Origin: Ignavibacteria bacterium
GTDB lineage: Bacteria; Bacteroidota; Ignavibacteria; Tepidaquicellales; Tepidaquicellaceae
Reading direction: 5' to 3'
Assembly: GCA_016783945.1 (NCBI GenBank)
Contig: JADHVP010000005.1
Location: forward strand, 1 to 59,319
DNA length: 59,319 nt
Shown here: one piece after another, positions 43,329 through 52,199 of the stretch
Numbering within the stretch: position 1 is the first letter of the stretch
How the letters are laid out: every line of letters starts with the position of its first letter
Made by a program: the position numbers and the translations under genes
Notes under the pieces: generated by a model
What the model saw: only the letters and a program-made list of their open reading frames with translations
Told to the model about the DNA's origin: nothing
Database searches by the model: none

Positions 43329-44582
43329 ATGAATCCGCAACAACCATTTGACTTTAACATGAGTCAAGAAGAAATAAAAAACATTATAAAGGTACAGAAA
43401 TTATTGAACAACAAAAAGTATCTTCAAGTAATTCAGGAAGGCGGAAAAGCTCGTAATAAATACCCGGAAAATTTTTTCTTTTATACTATTCCTTCCATTG
43501 CCTATTCATGTATAAGCAGATTTGAGGACGCAATTCAGCTTCTCAAAGAAGCGGAACAAAAATTTCCTGATTCATACGAAGTATTGTATCAATTAGCAAG
43601 AAGTTATGAAGATATAGAGGAATATGATGAAGCAGAGAAATATTTTAAAAAATCATATGAAGTTACACCCGAAGCTTACAATGATGCGCGATCCGATTGC
43701 TTAAATGATTTAGGGGCTATATATTGGGAAATGCGCCGAAAGCAGGAAGCTATAGAATCCTGGAAACTTGCTTTAATAGAAGACCCCAAAAACTCATCAG
43801 CACAAAACAACCTGCGTGATTTTACTAACGTGTACGGAGAACCCTCTGCTGTGTCGCCTCTAATGGATGACCTGTTCCATTTCCAGAACATTCAAATGGA
43901 GAAATATTTCCAGAGTAAAAACAAGTCGGCATTTCAATCGAAAAAAGAAACCAACAGAATAATACAGCTAATATCCGACGCATATAACAGTAAAATTGTA
44001 CCTAAAAAAGAAAGGCTCAATTCATCATCAGCATTTGAAAAAACCAAATGGTTTAAAAGAATCAAAATTGACTTCGAATCTAAACCGATGTCAAAGGATG
44101 AAAATCTGAAATTGTTCAAGAGTTTACAAACTAAATCCGACAGGAAGTCGAAATCTGAAAAGAGAAAAGCGAATCCTCAAAAGGAGCCTGCCCTGACATT
44201 AATTCAAGGAAAGGAATTTTCACCAGAAGAAAAATCGCTTGCTGATTTCAAAAACAAATTTCCTTTTCTGCCAGAGGATGGATTATTATACATAACAATC
44301 GCTTCCCCGTTTCTTATATCAGCAGGACTTGAACCTGAGAGATTGCTAGAAATTTTAGATGAAGGAACACAGGATGAAGATGAACAAAACATGCTTCTTT
44401 GGGCTTGCGATATCGGGAGTAATTTATTCAATTCAGTAATGGAAGAAGATGATAAAGCAGCAGATGATTTTTTTTATGAAGCGCTTGATATTGCATCTGA
44501 TCTTTTAGATGAAGATGAAATTGAAAAAGCTTACAAAATTTCTATGGAAGCATTACATAAATTAGCTGATGAACTTGAATGA
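43329..44582 (+). CDS. Tetratricopeptide-repeat protein, function unknown
   Basis: The 417-residue protein has three to four TPRs (about 25-165); one clear unit is YEVLYQLARSYEDIEEYDEA, followed by AIYWEMRRKQEAIESWKLAL. The middle is Lys/Ser-rich and disordered (about 190-305). The C-terminal ~110 residues are acidic and helical, with AADDFFYEALDIASDLLDED. There is no catalytic motif and no signal peptide. It is probably a scaffold or interaction protein. Direct repeats on both sides suggest it moves or duplicates as a unit. Confidence 0.78.
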   Translation: MNPQQPFDFNMSQEEIKNIIKVQKLLNNKKYLQVIQEGGKARNKYPENFFFYTIPSIAYSCISRFEDAIQLLKEAEQKFPDSYEVLYQLARSYEDIEEYDEAEKYFKKSYEVTPEAYNDARSDCLNDLGAIYWEMRRKQEAIESWKLALIEDPKNSSAQNNLRDFTNVYGEPSAVSPLMDDLFHFQNIQMEKYFQSKNKSAFQSKKETNRIIQLISDAYNSKIVPKKERLNSSSAFEKTKWFKRIKIDFESKPMSKDENLKLFKSLQTKSDRKSKSEKRKANPQKEPALTLIQGKEFSPEEKSLADFKNKFPFLPEDGLLYITIASPFLISAGLEPERLLEILDEGTQDEDEQNMLLWACDIGSNLFNSVMEEDDKAADDFFYEALDIASDLLDEDEIEKAYKISMEALHKLADELE

Positions 44583-44602
44583 CAATTGACAATAAAAGGC
44601 AG

Positions 44603-44652
44603 ACACTAATTTCACAAATTGACCACGAATTAGTGCAGATTTGTGAAATCTG
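44603..44652. repeat. Overlapping palindromes downstream of the TPR gene
   Basis: ACTAATT near 44608 is inverted at AATTAGT near 44629, and ATTTCACAAAT near 44610 is perfectly inverted at ATTTGTGAAAT near 44638. The two hairpins interleave and cannot form together. They precede direct repeat copy 2 and resemble the CACGAATT-type interspersed repeat also seen near 40408 and 55350. Confidence 0.5.
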
Positions 44653-44653
44653 A

Positions 44654-44816
44654 GTGAGAAAAGTATCATTAAATGATACACTTTATAAATTAGAAATGAA
44701 TATTTTGTTTTTGTTTAGTAGAAGAATTAAATTAGAATTATTATTTTGAAGCTGAAGAAAATTCTTTATGGGTAGTCGTTTGCTATAGTTGGTATATTAC
44801 GCTAACAATCGCAAAC
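44654..44816 (+). repeat. ~165-bp direct repeat, copy 2, with terminal hairpin
   Basis: Counterpart of 43149-43313, on the other side of the TPR gene. Its hairpin pairs GTTTGC (44778-44783) with GCAAAC (44811-44816) perfectly, and inner GTTGG with CTAAC. Relative to copy 1 the right arm changes T to C in two places with pairing kept, so the structure is conserved. The palindrome GTATCATTAAATGATAC is near 44663. Confidence 0.7.
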
Positions 44817-44894
44817 AAAATCTTAGAGTTTATAATGAAAAAATATCCCCTAATTACTTAGAAAATTACAATATATAAATTCATTATAAGGCTT

Positions 44895-45455
44895 ATGCCT
44901 TTAAAAGACATACCATTCAAGAAATTAGAACCACTGATAAGACGGTATTTAAATACCGAGGAAGAGGAGAAAGTAAAAGTAACTATCAAAGAGTTAAAAG
45001 TTGCAAAGATTCGTGGTAGTCTAACTAAAGCTGATTTAATAAAAGTTTGTTATTTTAAATCTCCAAGAACGATTAATCAAATCAAAAAAAATTCTGATTA
45101 CAAAATAAGTACAGTAACAAAAAAAGCATTAGCTTCAAGAAGCGAAAGAATCAAACTTGAATTACTAACCAGCTTACATGGTGTTTCTGTACCTATGGCA
45201 TCAGCTATTTTAATGTTAACTAATCCCAAAAGATATGGTGTTATAGATATAAGAGTTTGGGAATTATTATATAAAATCGGAACAATGAAAACAAACCCCA
45301 AAGGAGTAAACTTCAGTTTCAAAGAATGGTATCGCTTCTTAGTTATCATTAGGTATTTTGCAGAAAAGTTTAACGTAAAAGCGAGAGACATTGAGAGAAC
45401 ATTATTTCTTGTACACAAAGATTACCAAAAGGGAAAGTTGTATCAGAATTTATAA
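44895..45455 (+). CDS. Helix-hairpin-helix-like protein of unknown function
   Basis: The 186-residue protein has the segment LTSLHGVSVPMASAILMLTN followed by PKRYGVIDIRVWELLYKIG. This is the pattern of the helix-hairpin-helix region of DNA glycosylase-fold proteins: Gly-Val loop, small residues in the second helix, then a conserved Asp of the VID motif. The N-terminal ~85 residues are basic and helical. It probably binds DNA; a base-excision or restriction-associated role is inference. It starts at ATG 44895 and sits between repeat copy 2 and the hsdR-like remnant. Confidence 0.65.
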   Translation: MPLKDIPFKKLEPLIRRYLNTEEEEKVKVTIKELKVAKIRGSLTKADLIKVCYFKSPRTINQIKKNSDYKISTVTKKALASRSERIKLELLTSLHGVSVPMASAILMLTNPKRYGVIDIRVWELLYKIGTMKTNPKGVNFSFKEWYRFLVIIRYFAEKFNVKARDIERTLFLVHKDYQKGKLYQNL

Positions 45456-45533
45456 TTGAAATTAGAAAAATATTTTATTTAAATTTTAAATTAATTCCTA
45501 AATTAACTAACCTTGACACATATACATTAATCC

Positions 45534-46007
45534 ATGCCATCTAAAGAAGCGAAGGCTCGTATCAAAATAAACAAACTTCTCGAACAATCAGGGTGGAGGT
45601 TTTTTGATGATGAGAATGGTGAATCTAATATACAATTAGAGAACAATGTGAAAATTACCAAGAAGCTCTTTAATGAATTTGGAGAAGACTTTGAAAAGAC
45701 AACCAGTGGGTATATAGATTTTTTACTTTTGGATGAAAAAGGTTTTCCACTTGTTGTATTAGAAGCTAAGAAAGAAAGTTTAGATCCACTCTATGCAAAG
45801 GAGCAAGCACGCAAACCCTGTACGCTCATGCTTCGCTACAGGGTAAAGACGCAAAGTCTCAGAGAAATAATATGCCACCAAGACACCCCGATACGGTCAT
45901 ACTTCCCTACGGGGCAGGCAAAGGCACGAAGTAAAGGCTCCGAGAGTTGTAATAGACTTTTAAAGTCTTTTTTGGTTTGGGAATGGTTATTTGTGGAGGG
46001 GTCATAA
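45534..46007 (+). pseudogene. Truncated HsdR-like restriction subunit N-terminus
   Basis: Residues 1-98 match the N-terminal nuclease part of type I restriction R subunits and related helicases: KINKLLEQSGWRFF, a YIDFLLLDEKGFPLVVLEAK motif (D...ExK of PD-(D/E)xK) and ESLDPLYAKEQAR, after which the family continues with a YA segment and helicase domains. Here it runs at about 45818 into a repeat (CCCTGT inverted at ACAGGG over 45818-45845) and unrelated read-through. The helicase part is missing. It is therefore a broken remnant just upstream of an intact type III system. Confidence 0.75.
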
Positions 46008-46170
46008 TCCCGAAGGGATGTTATTATTATAGAAAGAAAAGAAAGTGTGAAAAATTAAACCCTGAAAGGGTGAAATAAAATTAAACAAAGATAAAAAAGA
46101 ATATGTCACCCCTACGGGGTTGTGTTGTTGTTAGATTTAAGTGCTATAAAAATTTCATCCCTTCGGGATT
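46002..46170. repeat. MITE-like repeat of short CCC-GGG palindromes
   Basis: The 289-base gap before mod holds ATCCCGAAGGGAT (46007-46019), ACCCTGAAAGGGT, CACCCCTACGGGGTTGTG and ATCCCTTCGGGAT (46157-46169). The outer two make a terminal inverted pair around ~150 bases without an ORF. This is a known style of interspersed element in Bacteroidetes-group genomes. The rest of the gap is AT-rich leader for the mod gene. Confidence 0.6.
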
Positions 46171-46296
46171 GTGTAAATTAGAGTAATGTGTAGGGGTTCA
46201 ATATTTTGAACCCCTTAATATTTTGGAGTCTTTTTTTACTTTTGAGTTTAATAAGTGAGGGTGAGTAATTAAATTATACAAAATAATATTAAAGTT

Positions 46297-48150
46297 ATGG
46301 ATAGTAAATCATTAGACATAAAGAATGAAAAAATTGAAAAGATGAAGGTGTTAATGCCTGAAGTTTTTACTGAGGGTGACAAGATTGATGTAGAGAAGTT
46401 AAAGCTAACATTTGGAGAAGATGTAACAATTGAGAATGAAAGATATGTTTTGAACTGGGCAGGAAAGAGCGAAGCGTTTAAAGTGCTTCAGACAACTACA
46501 ACTGAAACACTTGCACCTAATAAAAAGGAATCTGTAAATTTTGACAAAACTAAAAATATTTTTATAGAAGGTGAAAACCTCGAAGTGTTAAAGATTTTGC
46601 AGAAGTCTTATTTTGGAAAGATTAAAATGATAGAAATTGATCCTCCATACAACACAGGTAATGACAGCTTTATTTATCCAGACAGATTTACCGAAACAAA
46701 AGAAGATTACCTGAAAAGAATTGGAGAAAAAGATGAAGAAGGTTTTATGCTTAAAGAGGGTTTATTTAGAAATAATAGCAAAGACAGCGGACATTACCAC
46801 AGCAACTGGCTTTCTATGATATATCCAAGATTGTTTCTTGCAAGAAATTTACTTCGTAATGATGGAGTAATATTTGTGCATATTGATGACAATGAAGTAC
46901 ACAATTTGAGAATGGTAATGAATGAAATATTTGGGGAGGAGAATTTCGTTGCTTGTTTTATTTGGCACAGTCGACAGAACGTGGATAGCAGATCATTAAC
47001 GGGTTCTTCAATCGACCATGAATATATTATTTGTTATAGTAAATCAATGGAAACAAGAATAAGAGGAAAAGAAATTGATAGAAGCAAGTATTCAAACCCT
47101 GATAACGATACACGAGGTGCATGGATGAGTTCTCCGATGGATGGTATCGCAACTAAAGATCGAAGACCAAATTTACATTTCAATATTATTAATCAAGAAT
47201 CTGGTTTAATTTACAAACCTTCACCTGATACCGGATGGAGATTCCAGAAGTCAACAGTAGAAAAGCTGATTCAAGAAAAAAGAATTTTATGGCCAAAAAA
47301 TCCAAATTCAAAGCCTAGATTCAAAAGATACCTGAATGAATTAGAAAATGATTATACAGGTTTTTCGTCAATGCTTGATGTCGATTTCACTGCACAAGGT
47401 ACAAAAGAATTACGTGAAATAATGGAAATGGAAACCGTAAAATTTCCAAAACCAATATCTGTAATAAAAGTATTAATTCAGCAAGGCTCAACGAAAGATG
47501 ATATAATCCTAGACTTTTTTTCGGGTTCAAGCACAACAGCACATGCTTTATACGAAATAAATAAAGAAGACGGTGGTAACAGGAAATTTATTTTAGTTCA
47601 ATTACCTGAAAGAATAAGTGAAGACAGTGAAGCTTTTAAAGCTGGATACAAAACAATTGCAGATATAGGAAAAGAAAGAATACGGAGAGTGATAAAAAAG
47701 ATTAATGATGAAAAGAAAAATAAACCGAAATTGTTTAAAGATAAAGAATTGGATTTAGGCTTCAAGGTATTCAAACTTAAACATTCAAATTTTAAACTCT
47801 GGAGAGGTGATGTAATTGAGAACGAAGAAGAACTTGCTGAGCAAGTAAAAGTATTCGAGAATCCTGTTAAGGGTGGAGCGAAGGAAGAGAATATTTTATA
47901 TGAACTGATGTTGAAGTCGGGGTATGAATTAACATCTAAGGTGGAAAAGAAAAACGGATATTACTATGTAGCAAATGATGAGCTTGTGATAATATTATCG
48001 AAGGTGAATGAAAACATTTTGAAAGAAGTTATTAAAGCTAAACCAAAGAAGTGTATTTGTCTTGATTCACTTTTTAAAAATAATGATAAATTAAAAACAA
48101 ACACAGTCCTGCAAATGAAAGATGCGGGAGTGGAGTTTAAAACGGTATAA
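46297..48150 (+). CDS. mod: Type III restriction-modification methyltransferase subunit Mod
   Basis: The 617-residue beta-class adenine-N6 methyltransferase has the catalytic motif IDPPYNTG near residue 114-120, the target-recognition region in the middle (about 200-380), and the AdoMet-binding motif DFFSGSSTTAHA near 405. The motif order DPPY first, FxGxG second, is the beta class used by type III Mod. It recognises the site and methylates one strand, protecting DNA from Res. It starts at ATG 46297 and is followed by the PHP-ATPase gene after 9 bases, making one operon with three downstream genes. Confidence 0.92.
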   Translation: MDSKSLDIKNEKIEKMKVLMPEVFTEGDKIDVEKLKLTFGEDVTIENERYVLNWAGKSEAFKVLQTTTTETLAPNKKESVNFDKTKNIFIEGENLEVLKILQKSYFGKIKMIEIDPPYNTGNDSFIYPDRFTETKEDYLKRIGEKDEEGFMLKEGLFRNNSKDSGHYHSNWLSMIYPRLFLARNLLRNDGVIFVHIDDNEVHNLRMVMNEIFGEENFVACFIWHSRQNVDSRSLTGSSIDHEYIICYSKSMETRIRGKEIDRSKYSNPDNDTRGAWMSSPMDGIATKDRRPNLHFNIINQESGLIYKPSPDTGWRFQKSTVEKLIQEKRILWPKNPNSKPRFKRYLNELENDYTGFSSMLDVDFTAQGTKELREIMEMETVKFPKPISVIKVLIQQGSTKDDIILDFFSGSSTTAHALYEINKEDGGNRKFILVQLPERISEDSEAFKAGYKTIADIGKERIRRVIKKINDEKKNKPKLFKDKELDLGFKVFKLKHSNFKLWRGDVIENEEELAEQVKVFENPVKGGAKEENILYELMLKSGYELTSKVEKKNGYYYVANDELVIILSKVNENILKEVIKAKPKKCICLDSLFKNNDKLKTNTVLQMKDAGVEFKTV

Positions 48151-48159
48151 AAAAATACT

Positions 48160-50799
48160 ATGAAAAACATAAATAATTTTAAAATATTTGAAAATGGAAG
48201 TACATGGTTAAGAGCTGATTTTCATTTACATACAATGGCTGATAAAGAGTTTAAATATGATAGTCAAGATTTCATAAGCGATTATATATTAGCTTTAAAA
48301 AATCAGAATATTCGAGTTGGTGTAATCACAAACCATAACAAATTTGATTTAAAAGAATATAAACAATTAAAAAAGGAAGGTTTTAAAGAAGAGATTTATT
48401 TACTGCCAGGGGTTGAGCTTTCTGTAAATGATGGTGCTAATGGAATCCATTGTCTTATTGTATTTGACTTTGAAAAGTGGTATAAAAATAATGAAGACTA
48501 TATTAATCAATTTTTAGAAGCTGCTTTTGAGGGTATAGCTAATAGAGAAAATAAAAATACAAGATGTAAATATAATCTTAATGACTTATTTAATAGCCTT
48601 AAATCTCATAGAGCAAACAACCGTGATTCTTTTATTGTAATGTCACATGTAGAGCAAAGAAGTGGTTTCTTAGAAGAATTGAAAGGAGGACGAATACAAC
48701 AATTAGCATCGGATAAATCTTTTTTGGAAAATGTTCTTGGTTTCCAAAAATTAAGAACTATAGAGCTAATAAGTAACTTGAAATTATGGTTCAAAGAAAA
48801 ATTACCAGCTTTTGTTGAAGGGTCAGATTGTAAAAACTTGGAAGAAGTTGGGAAAGCTCATATAGAAAAGGGGAAAGAGAAGAAAAAATTTATCAAAATT
48901 GGTAATTTTAATTTTGAAGCTGTAAAATTTGCGTTATTAGATTACCAGAATAGGATTAAGGGTGAAATTATTAAAGTATGTAATTCATACATAAAGAGTG
49001 TTACTTTCACAGGTGGAAAATTAGATGGTCAAACAATCAATTTAAATAATAATATGAATAATTTAATAGGTATTAGAGGAAGCGGAAAGTCATCAGTATT
49101 AGAAGCTATTCGATATACACTTGATATACCGTTAGGTGACAGGTCACAAGATAGAGAATATAAAAAGAAGTTAGTCCAAAATTTTATAGGTGGAGGTGGA
49201 AAAGTAAATTTAGAAATAATAACACGAGATGGACAAAAATATATAGTTGAAAAAATATTTAATGAGAGGTTAGAAATAAAACAGAATGGGATTAGAATTC
49301 CAAATTTAAAAATTGACGAAAATATTATAAGGCGAGTATATTTCGGGCAAAAAGATTTATCAAGTACTGAAGAAGGATTTAATGAAGCATTCGTAGAAAA
49401 ATTCTTTGGTAATAAAACATATGATATAAAAAATAGCATATTTGAAAAAAATCAGGAAATTTCAAAAAAAATAAGAGAAATAAAAAGTATAAAAGAACTC
49501 ATATCCCAAAAAGAAGACGTGAAAGCAGATATTGCAAGTATTGAAGAAAAATTAAAGATATTTAAAATATATCAAGTTGATGAAAAGTTAAAAAAACAAG
49601 TGAATTTTAATCGTGATTATGAGACTATTAAAGATATTTCTAGTTATTTAGAATCCGTCTTACAAGGATTTAGAGAGGTTGTTGTAGAATATAAAGATGG
49701 TTTTGATACATATTTAAAATATAAAAGTGTGGAGAATCCAGAAATATTTGAAAAACTATTCAAGAGTTTAAAAACCTTCAATGATAAATTTAACCAGCTT
49801 ATTAATATTCTAAAAGAGGCAAAAAATGAACTGGTTAAAATAAATTCAATCGAAGAAGAGTTTTCTGAATTGATTAACAAGCTTGCAGAAGAGTTTTCAG
49901 AAATAAAGAGAAAAATAAATCAGGATAAAATAAATCCAGACGATTATATTAATAATACAAAATCTTTAAATCTATTAAATTCAAAATTAAAGGAACTGGA
50001 TAAAAAAAGTGAAACAGAAATGAAATTAAAAAAAGAAATTGATGATGAAATAGCAAACTTAAAAAACTTATGGTATGAAGATTATAAAGTTTATAAACAA
50101 GAAATTGATAAGGTGAACAATAAGAAGCTAGCGATTACAATTGATGTAGAGTTTAAAGGTAATAAAGAAGTTTTCAAGAATTTTTTAATTGATATTTTAA
50201 AGGGTTCTAACATTTCTCGCAGTAATATCGATAAAATTATTAACACCTATAAAGATACAATAGAAATTTATTATGATCTATTTGATAATGATAGTAAGTT
50301 AGCTGACATTCTAAGTGGTGGAAATAAACTCTTAAATTTTAGAAATTATGTAAATGATCAGTTAGATACATTTCTAACTTACCGAGTTACAGATAAATAT
50401 ACTTTTAAATATAAAGATAAAATCCTTCAAGAACACTCTTTAGGACAAAGAGCTTCAGCTTTGATAATTTTTATCTTAACAATGGGGGATAATGACCTTG
50501 TAATAATTGATCAGCCTGAAGATGATTTAGATAATCAAACAATATATACTGACGTTATTAAGGAGTTATGCAATCTAAAAGATAAAACACAATTTGTTTT
50601 TGCAACTCATAATCCCAATATACCAGTATTAGGAGATTCTGAACAGATAATCAGTTGCAAATATTTAGAAAATAAAATAGAAACAATAATAAGTAGCATT
50701 GATAATAAAATCATGCAGGATGAAATTGTAAACATTATGGAAGGTGGTGAGGATGCTTTTAAAAAAAGAAAGGAGATATATAGCTTATGGAAGCATTAG
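48160..50799 (+). CDS. PHP-domain and SMC-like ATPase fusion (TrlF-type)
   Basis: The 879-residue protein has an N-terminal PHP phosphoesterase-like domain: ADFHLHT (about 18-24), ITNHNKFD, LPGVELSVND and, near 221, FVEGSDCKN, which supply His/Asp/Glu metal ligands. From about 285 comes an ABC/SMC-like ATPase with Walker A GIRGSGKSS (about 303-311), a long coiled-coil-rich middle (about 440-690), signature-like LGQRASALIIFILTM, Walker B LVIIDQPEDDLDNQ (about 780) and the H-loop FATHNPNIPV. I recall such PHP-ATPases being named TrlF family. It probably senses DNA and cuts or dephosphorylates nucleic acid in defence. It sits inside the type III locus and overlaps the next gene by 13 bases. Confidence 0.85.
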   Translation: MKNINNFKIFENGSTWLRADFHLHTMADKEFKYDSQDFISDYILALKNQNIRVGVITNHNKFDLKEYKQLKKEGFKEEIYLLPGVELSVNDGANGIHCLIVFDFEKWYKNNEDYINQFLEAAFEGIANRENKNTRCKYNLNDLFNSLKSHRANNRDSFIVMSHVEQRSGFLEELKGGRIQQLASDKSFLENVLGFQKLRTIELISNLKLWFKEKLPAFVEGSDCKNLEEVGKAHIEKGKEKKKFIKIGNFNFEAVKFALLDYQNRIKGEIIKVCNSYIKSVTFTGGKLDGQTINLNNNMNNLIGIRGSGKSSVLEAIRYTLDIPLGDRSQDREYKKKLVQNFIGGGGKVNLEIITRDGQKYIVEKIFNERLEIKQNGIRIPNLKIDENIIRRVYFGQKDLSSTEEGFNEAFVEKFFGNKTYDIKNSIFEKNQEISKKIREIKSIKELISQKEDVKADIASIEEKLKIFKIYQVDEKLKKQVNFNRDYETIKDISSYLESVLQGFREVVVEYKDGFDTYLKYKSVENPEIFEKLFKSLKTFNDKFNQLINILKEAKNELVKINSIEEEFSELINKLAEEFSEIKRKINQDKINPDDYINNTKSLNLLNSKLKELDKKSETEMKLKKEIDDEIANLKNLWYEDYKVYKQEIDKVNNKKLAITIDVEFKGNKEVFKNFLIDILKGSNISRSNIDKIINTYKDTIEIYYDLFDNDSKLADILSGGNKLLNFRNYVNDQLDTFLTYRVTDKYTFKYKDKILQEHSLGQRASALIIFILTMGDNDLVIIDQPEDDLDNQTIYTDVIKELCNLKDKTQFVFATHNPNIPVLGDSEQIISCKYLENKIETIISSIDNKIMQDEIVNIMEGGEDAFKKRKEIYSLWKH

Positions 50800-51941
50800 A
50801 ATTAATAGATATAATATCAAGAGGGGAAGATAGTAAACATCAACTCAAAAGAAATTTTACAAATCCAGATTCTTTAGCTGCTGAAATGGTAGCTTTTTCT
50901 AATTCAGATGGTGGTATGATAATAATTGGTGTGGATGACATAGGAAATATAACAGGATTGTTATCAGATGATATTAGAAGACTTAATCAATTGATTTCTA
51001 ACACTGCTACAAACAATGTTAAAAATCCAATAAATGTTAGGACAGAAATTTTATTAGTAGATGAAAAAAATGTTATCATAGTATTCATCGAGAATGGTCT
51101 AGATAAACCATATTTAGATAATAATGGGATTGTTTGGGTAAAGAACGGAGCTGACAAGAGAAGAATTACTTCAAGAGAAGAGTTAAGGAGATTATTTCAG
51201 ACTTCTGATTTAGTGAGCTCTGATAAAATTATAATTGATGGAACTAACTTGAATAGTATTGATGATGAGCTACTTTCAGAATTTTATAGTATAGAATATG
51301 GAGAAGATATTCAAACTATAGGTATACCGAAGATAAATTATCTAGAAAATTCAAAATTAGCAGAAAATGGCAAGATCAATTTAGCTGGATTGCTTTTATT
51401 TGGTAATAATCCTGAGAATTTTAAACCAGAATTTATTATTAAAGCTATTAATTTCATAGGAAATGAAGATACAAGTTCAAATTATAGAGATAGTGATGAC
51501 ATTGTTGGGAATCTTAAACATCAATATGAGAATGCATATGGATTTCTTAATCGTAATCTGAAAAAGATTCAAGGTAACAAAGATATTAATAGTATAGGGA
51601 ATTTAGAAATACCTAGGATAGTTCTTCAGGAAATAATTGTTAATGCGTTAATACATAGAAATTATTTTATTGCTTCTCCAATTCGGTTGTTTATATTTGA
51701 TGATCGAATAGAAATTATTAGTCCGGGAATTTTACCAAATAATCTTACTATTGAGAATATTAAAAACGGTATCTCTATTATTAGAAACCCAATCTTAGCT
51801 TCATTTGGAACTAAATTATTACCTTATCGAGGAATTGGAACTGGAATAAAGAGAGCAATAAAGAGTTATCCTAATATTGAATTTATTAATGATGAGGTGA
51901 ATAATCAGTTTAAAGTTATTATTATGCGTCCGATAAAATAA
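50787..51941 (+). CDS. AlbA_2/Schlafen-type protein with GHKL ATPase-like C-terminus
   Basis: The 384-residue protein has an N-terminal AlbA_2 (Schlafen-like) domain at about 10-130: MVAFSNSDGGMIIIGVDDIG, and GIVWVKNGADKRRITSREEL. The C-terminal ATPase part (about 270-380) has VLQEIIVNALIHRNY, DDRIEIISPG and LPYRGIGTGIKRAI, matching HATPase_c_4. Such proteins are common in defence and regulatory loci, with the biochemistry open: nucleic-acid binding, RNase, or ATP-driven regulation. Its start codon overlaps the end of the PHP-ATPase gene, so the two are translationally coupled and probably act as a pair. Confidence 0.85.
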   Translation: MEALELIDIISRGEDSKHQLKRNFTNPDSLAAEMVAFSNSDGGMIIIGVDDIGNITGLLSDDIRRLNQLISNTATNNVKNPINVRTEILLVDEKNVIIVFIENGLDKPYLDNNGIVWVKNGADKRRITSREELRRLFQTSDLVSSDKIIIDGTNLNSIDDELLSEFYSIEYGEDIQTIGIPKINYLENSKLAENGKINLAGLLLFGNNPENFKPEFIIKAINFIGNEDTSSNYRDSDDIVGNLKHQYENAYGFLNRNLKKIQGNKDINSIGNLEIPRIVLQEIIVNALIHRNYFIASPIRLFIFDDRIEIISPGILPNNLTIENIKNGISIIRNPILASFGTKLLPYRGIGTGIKRAIKSYPNIEFINDEVNNQFKVIIMRPIK

Positions 51942-52199
51942 AAGGGATCTAATAAAGAGATGTTTAGTAAATATTCTCTAATCATTAATTTAAATGATAG
52001 CAAGCATTATAAATCAAATTATTACTCAAAGGGAAATAGATTCAGGGTAGAAAAGGCGAGTCCATTTATTAAATAAAAAAACTTAAGCATCTTTACCCCT
52101 GTGTCATTTCTGACATCCGCCGCATGTAGCGACTTATGATGATAAAGCAACTTAAGTTAAACAAATGTAAAAAAATCAAGATATCTTTACAAGACAAAT
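51942..52199. other. 258-base spacer between the AlbA-type gene and res
   Basis: AT-rich with no ORF of note. AATTTAAAT and short palindromic pieces occur near 51988, and a GC-richer stretch with TGTCATTTCTGACA-like dyad and CCGCCGCATG lies near 52100-52130. It is much longer than the other gaps in the locus (9 bases and an overlap), so res may have its own promoter here or the AlbA/PHP pair may have been inserted upstream of an older res leader. Confidence 0.4.
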
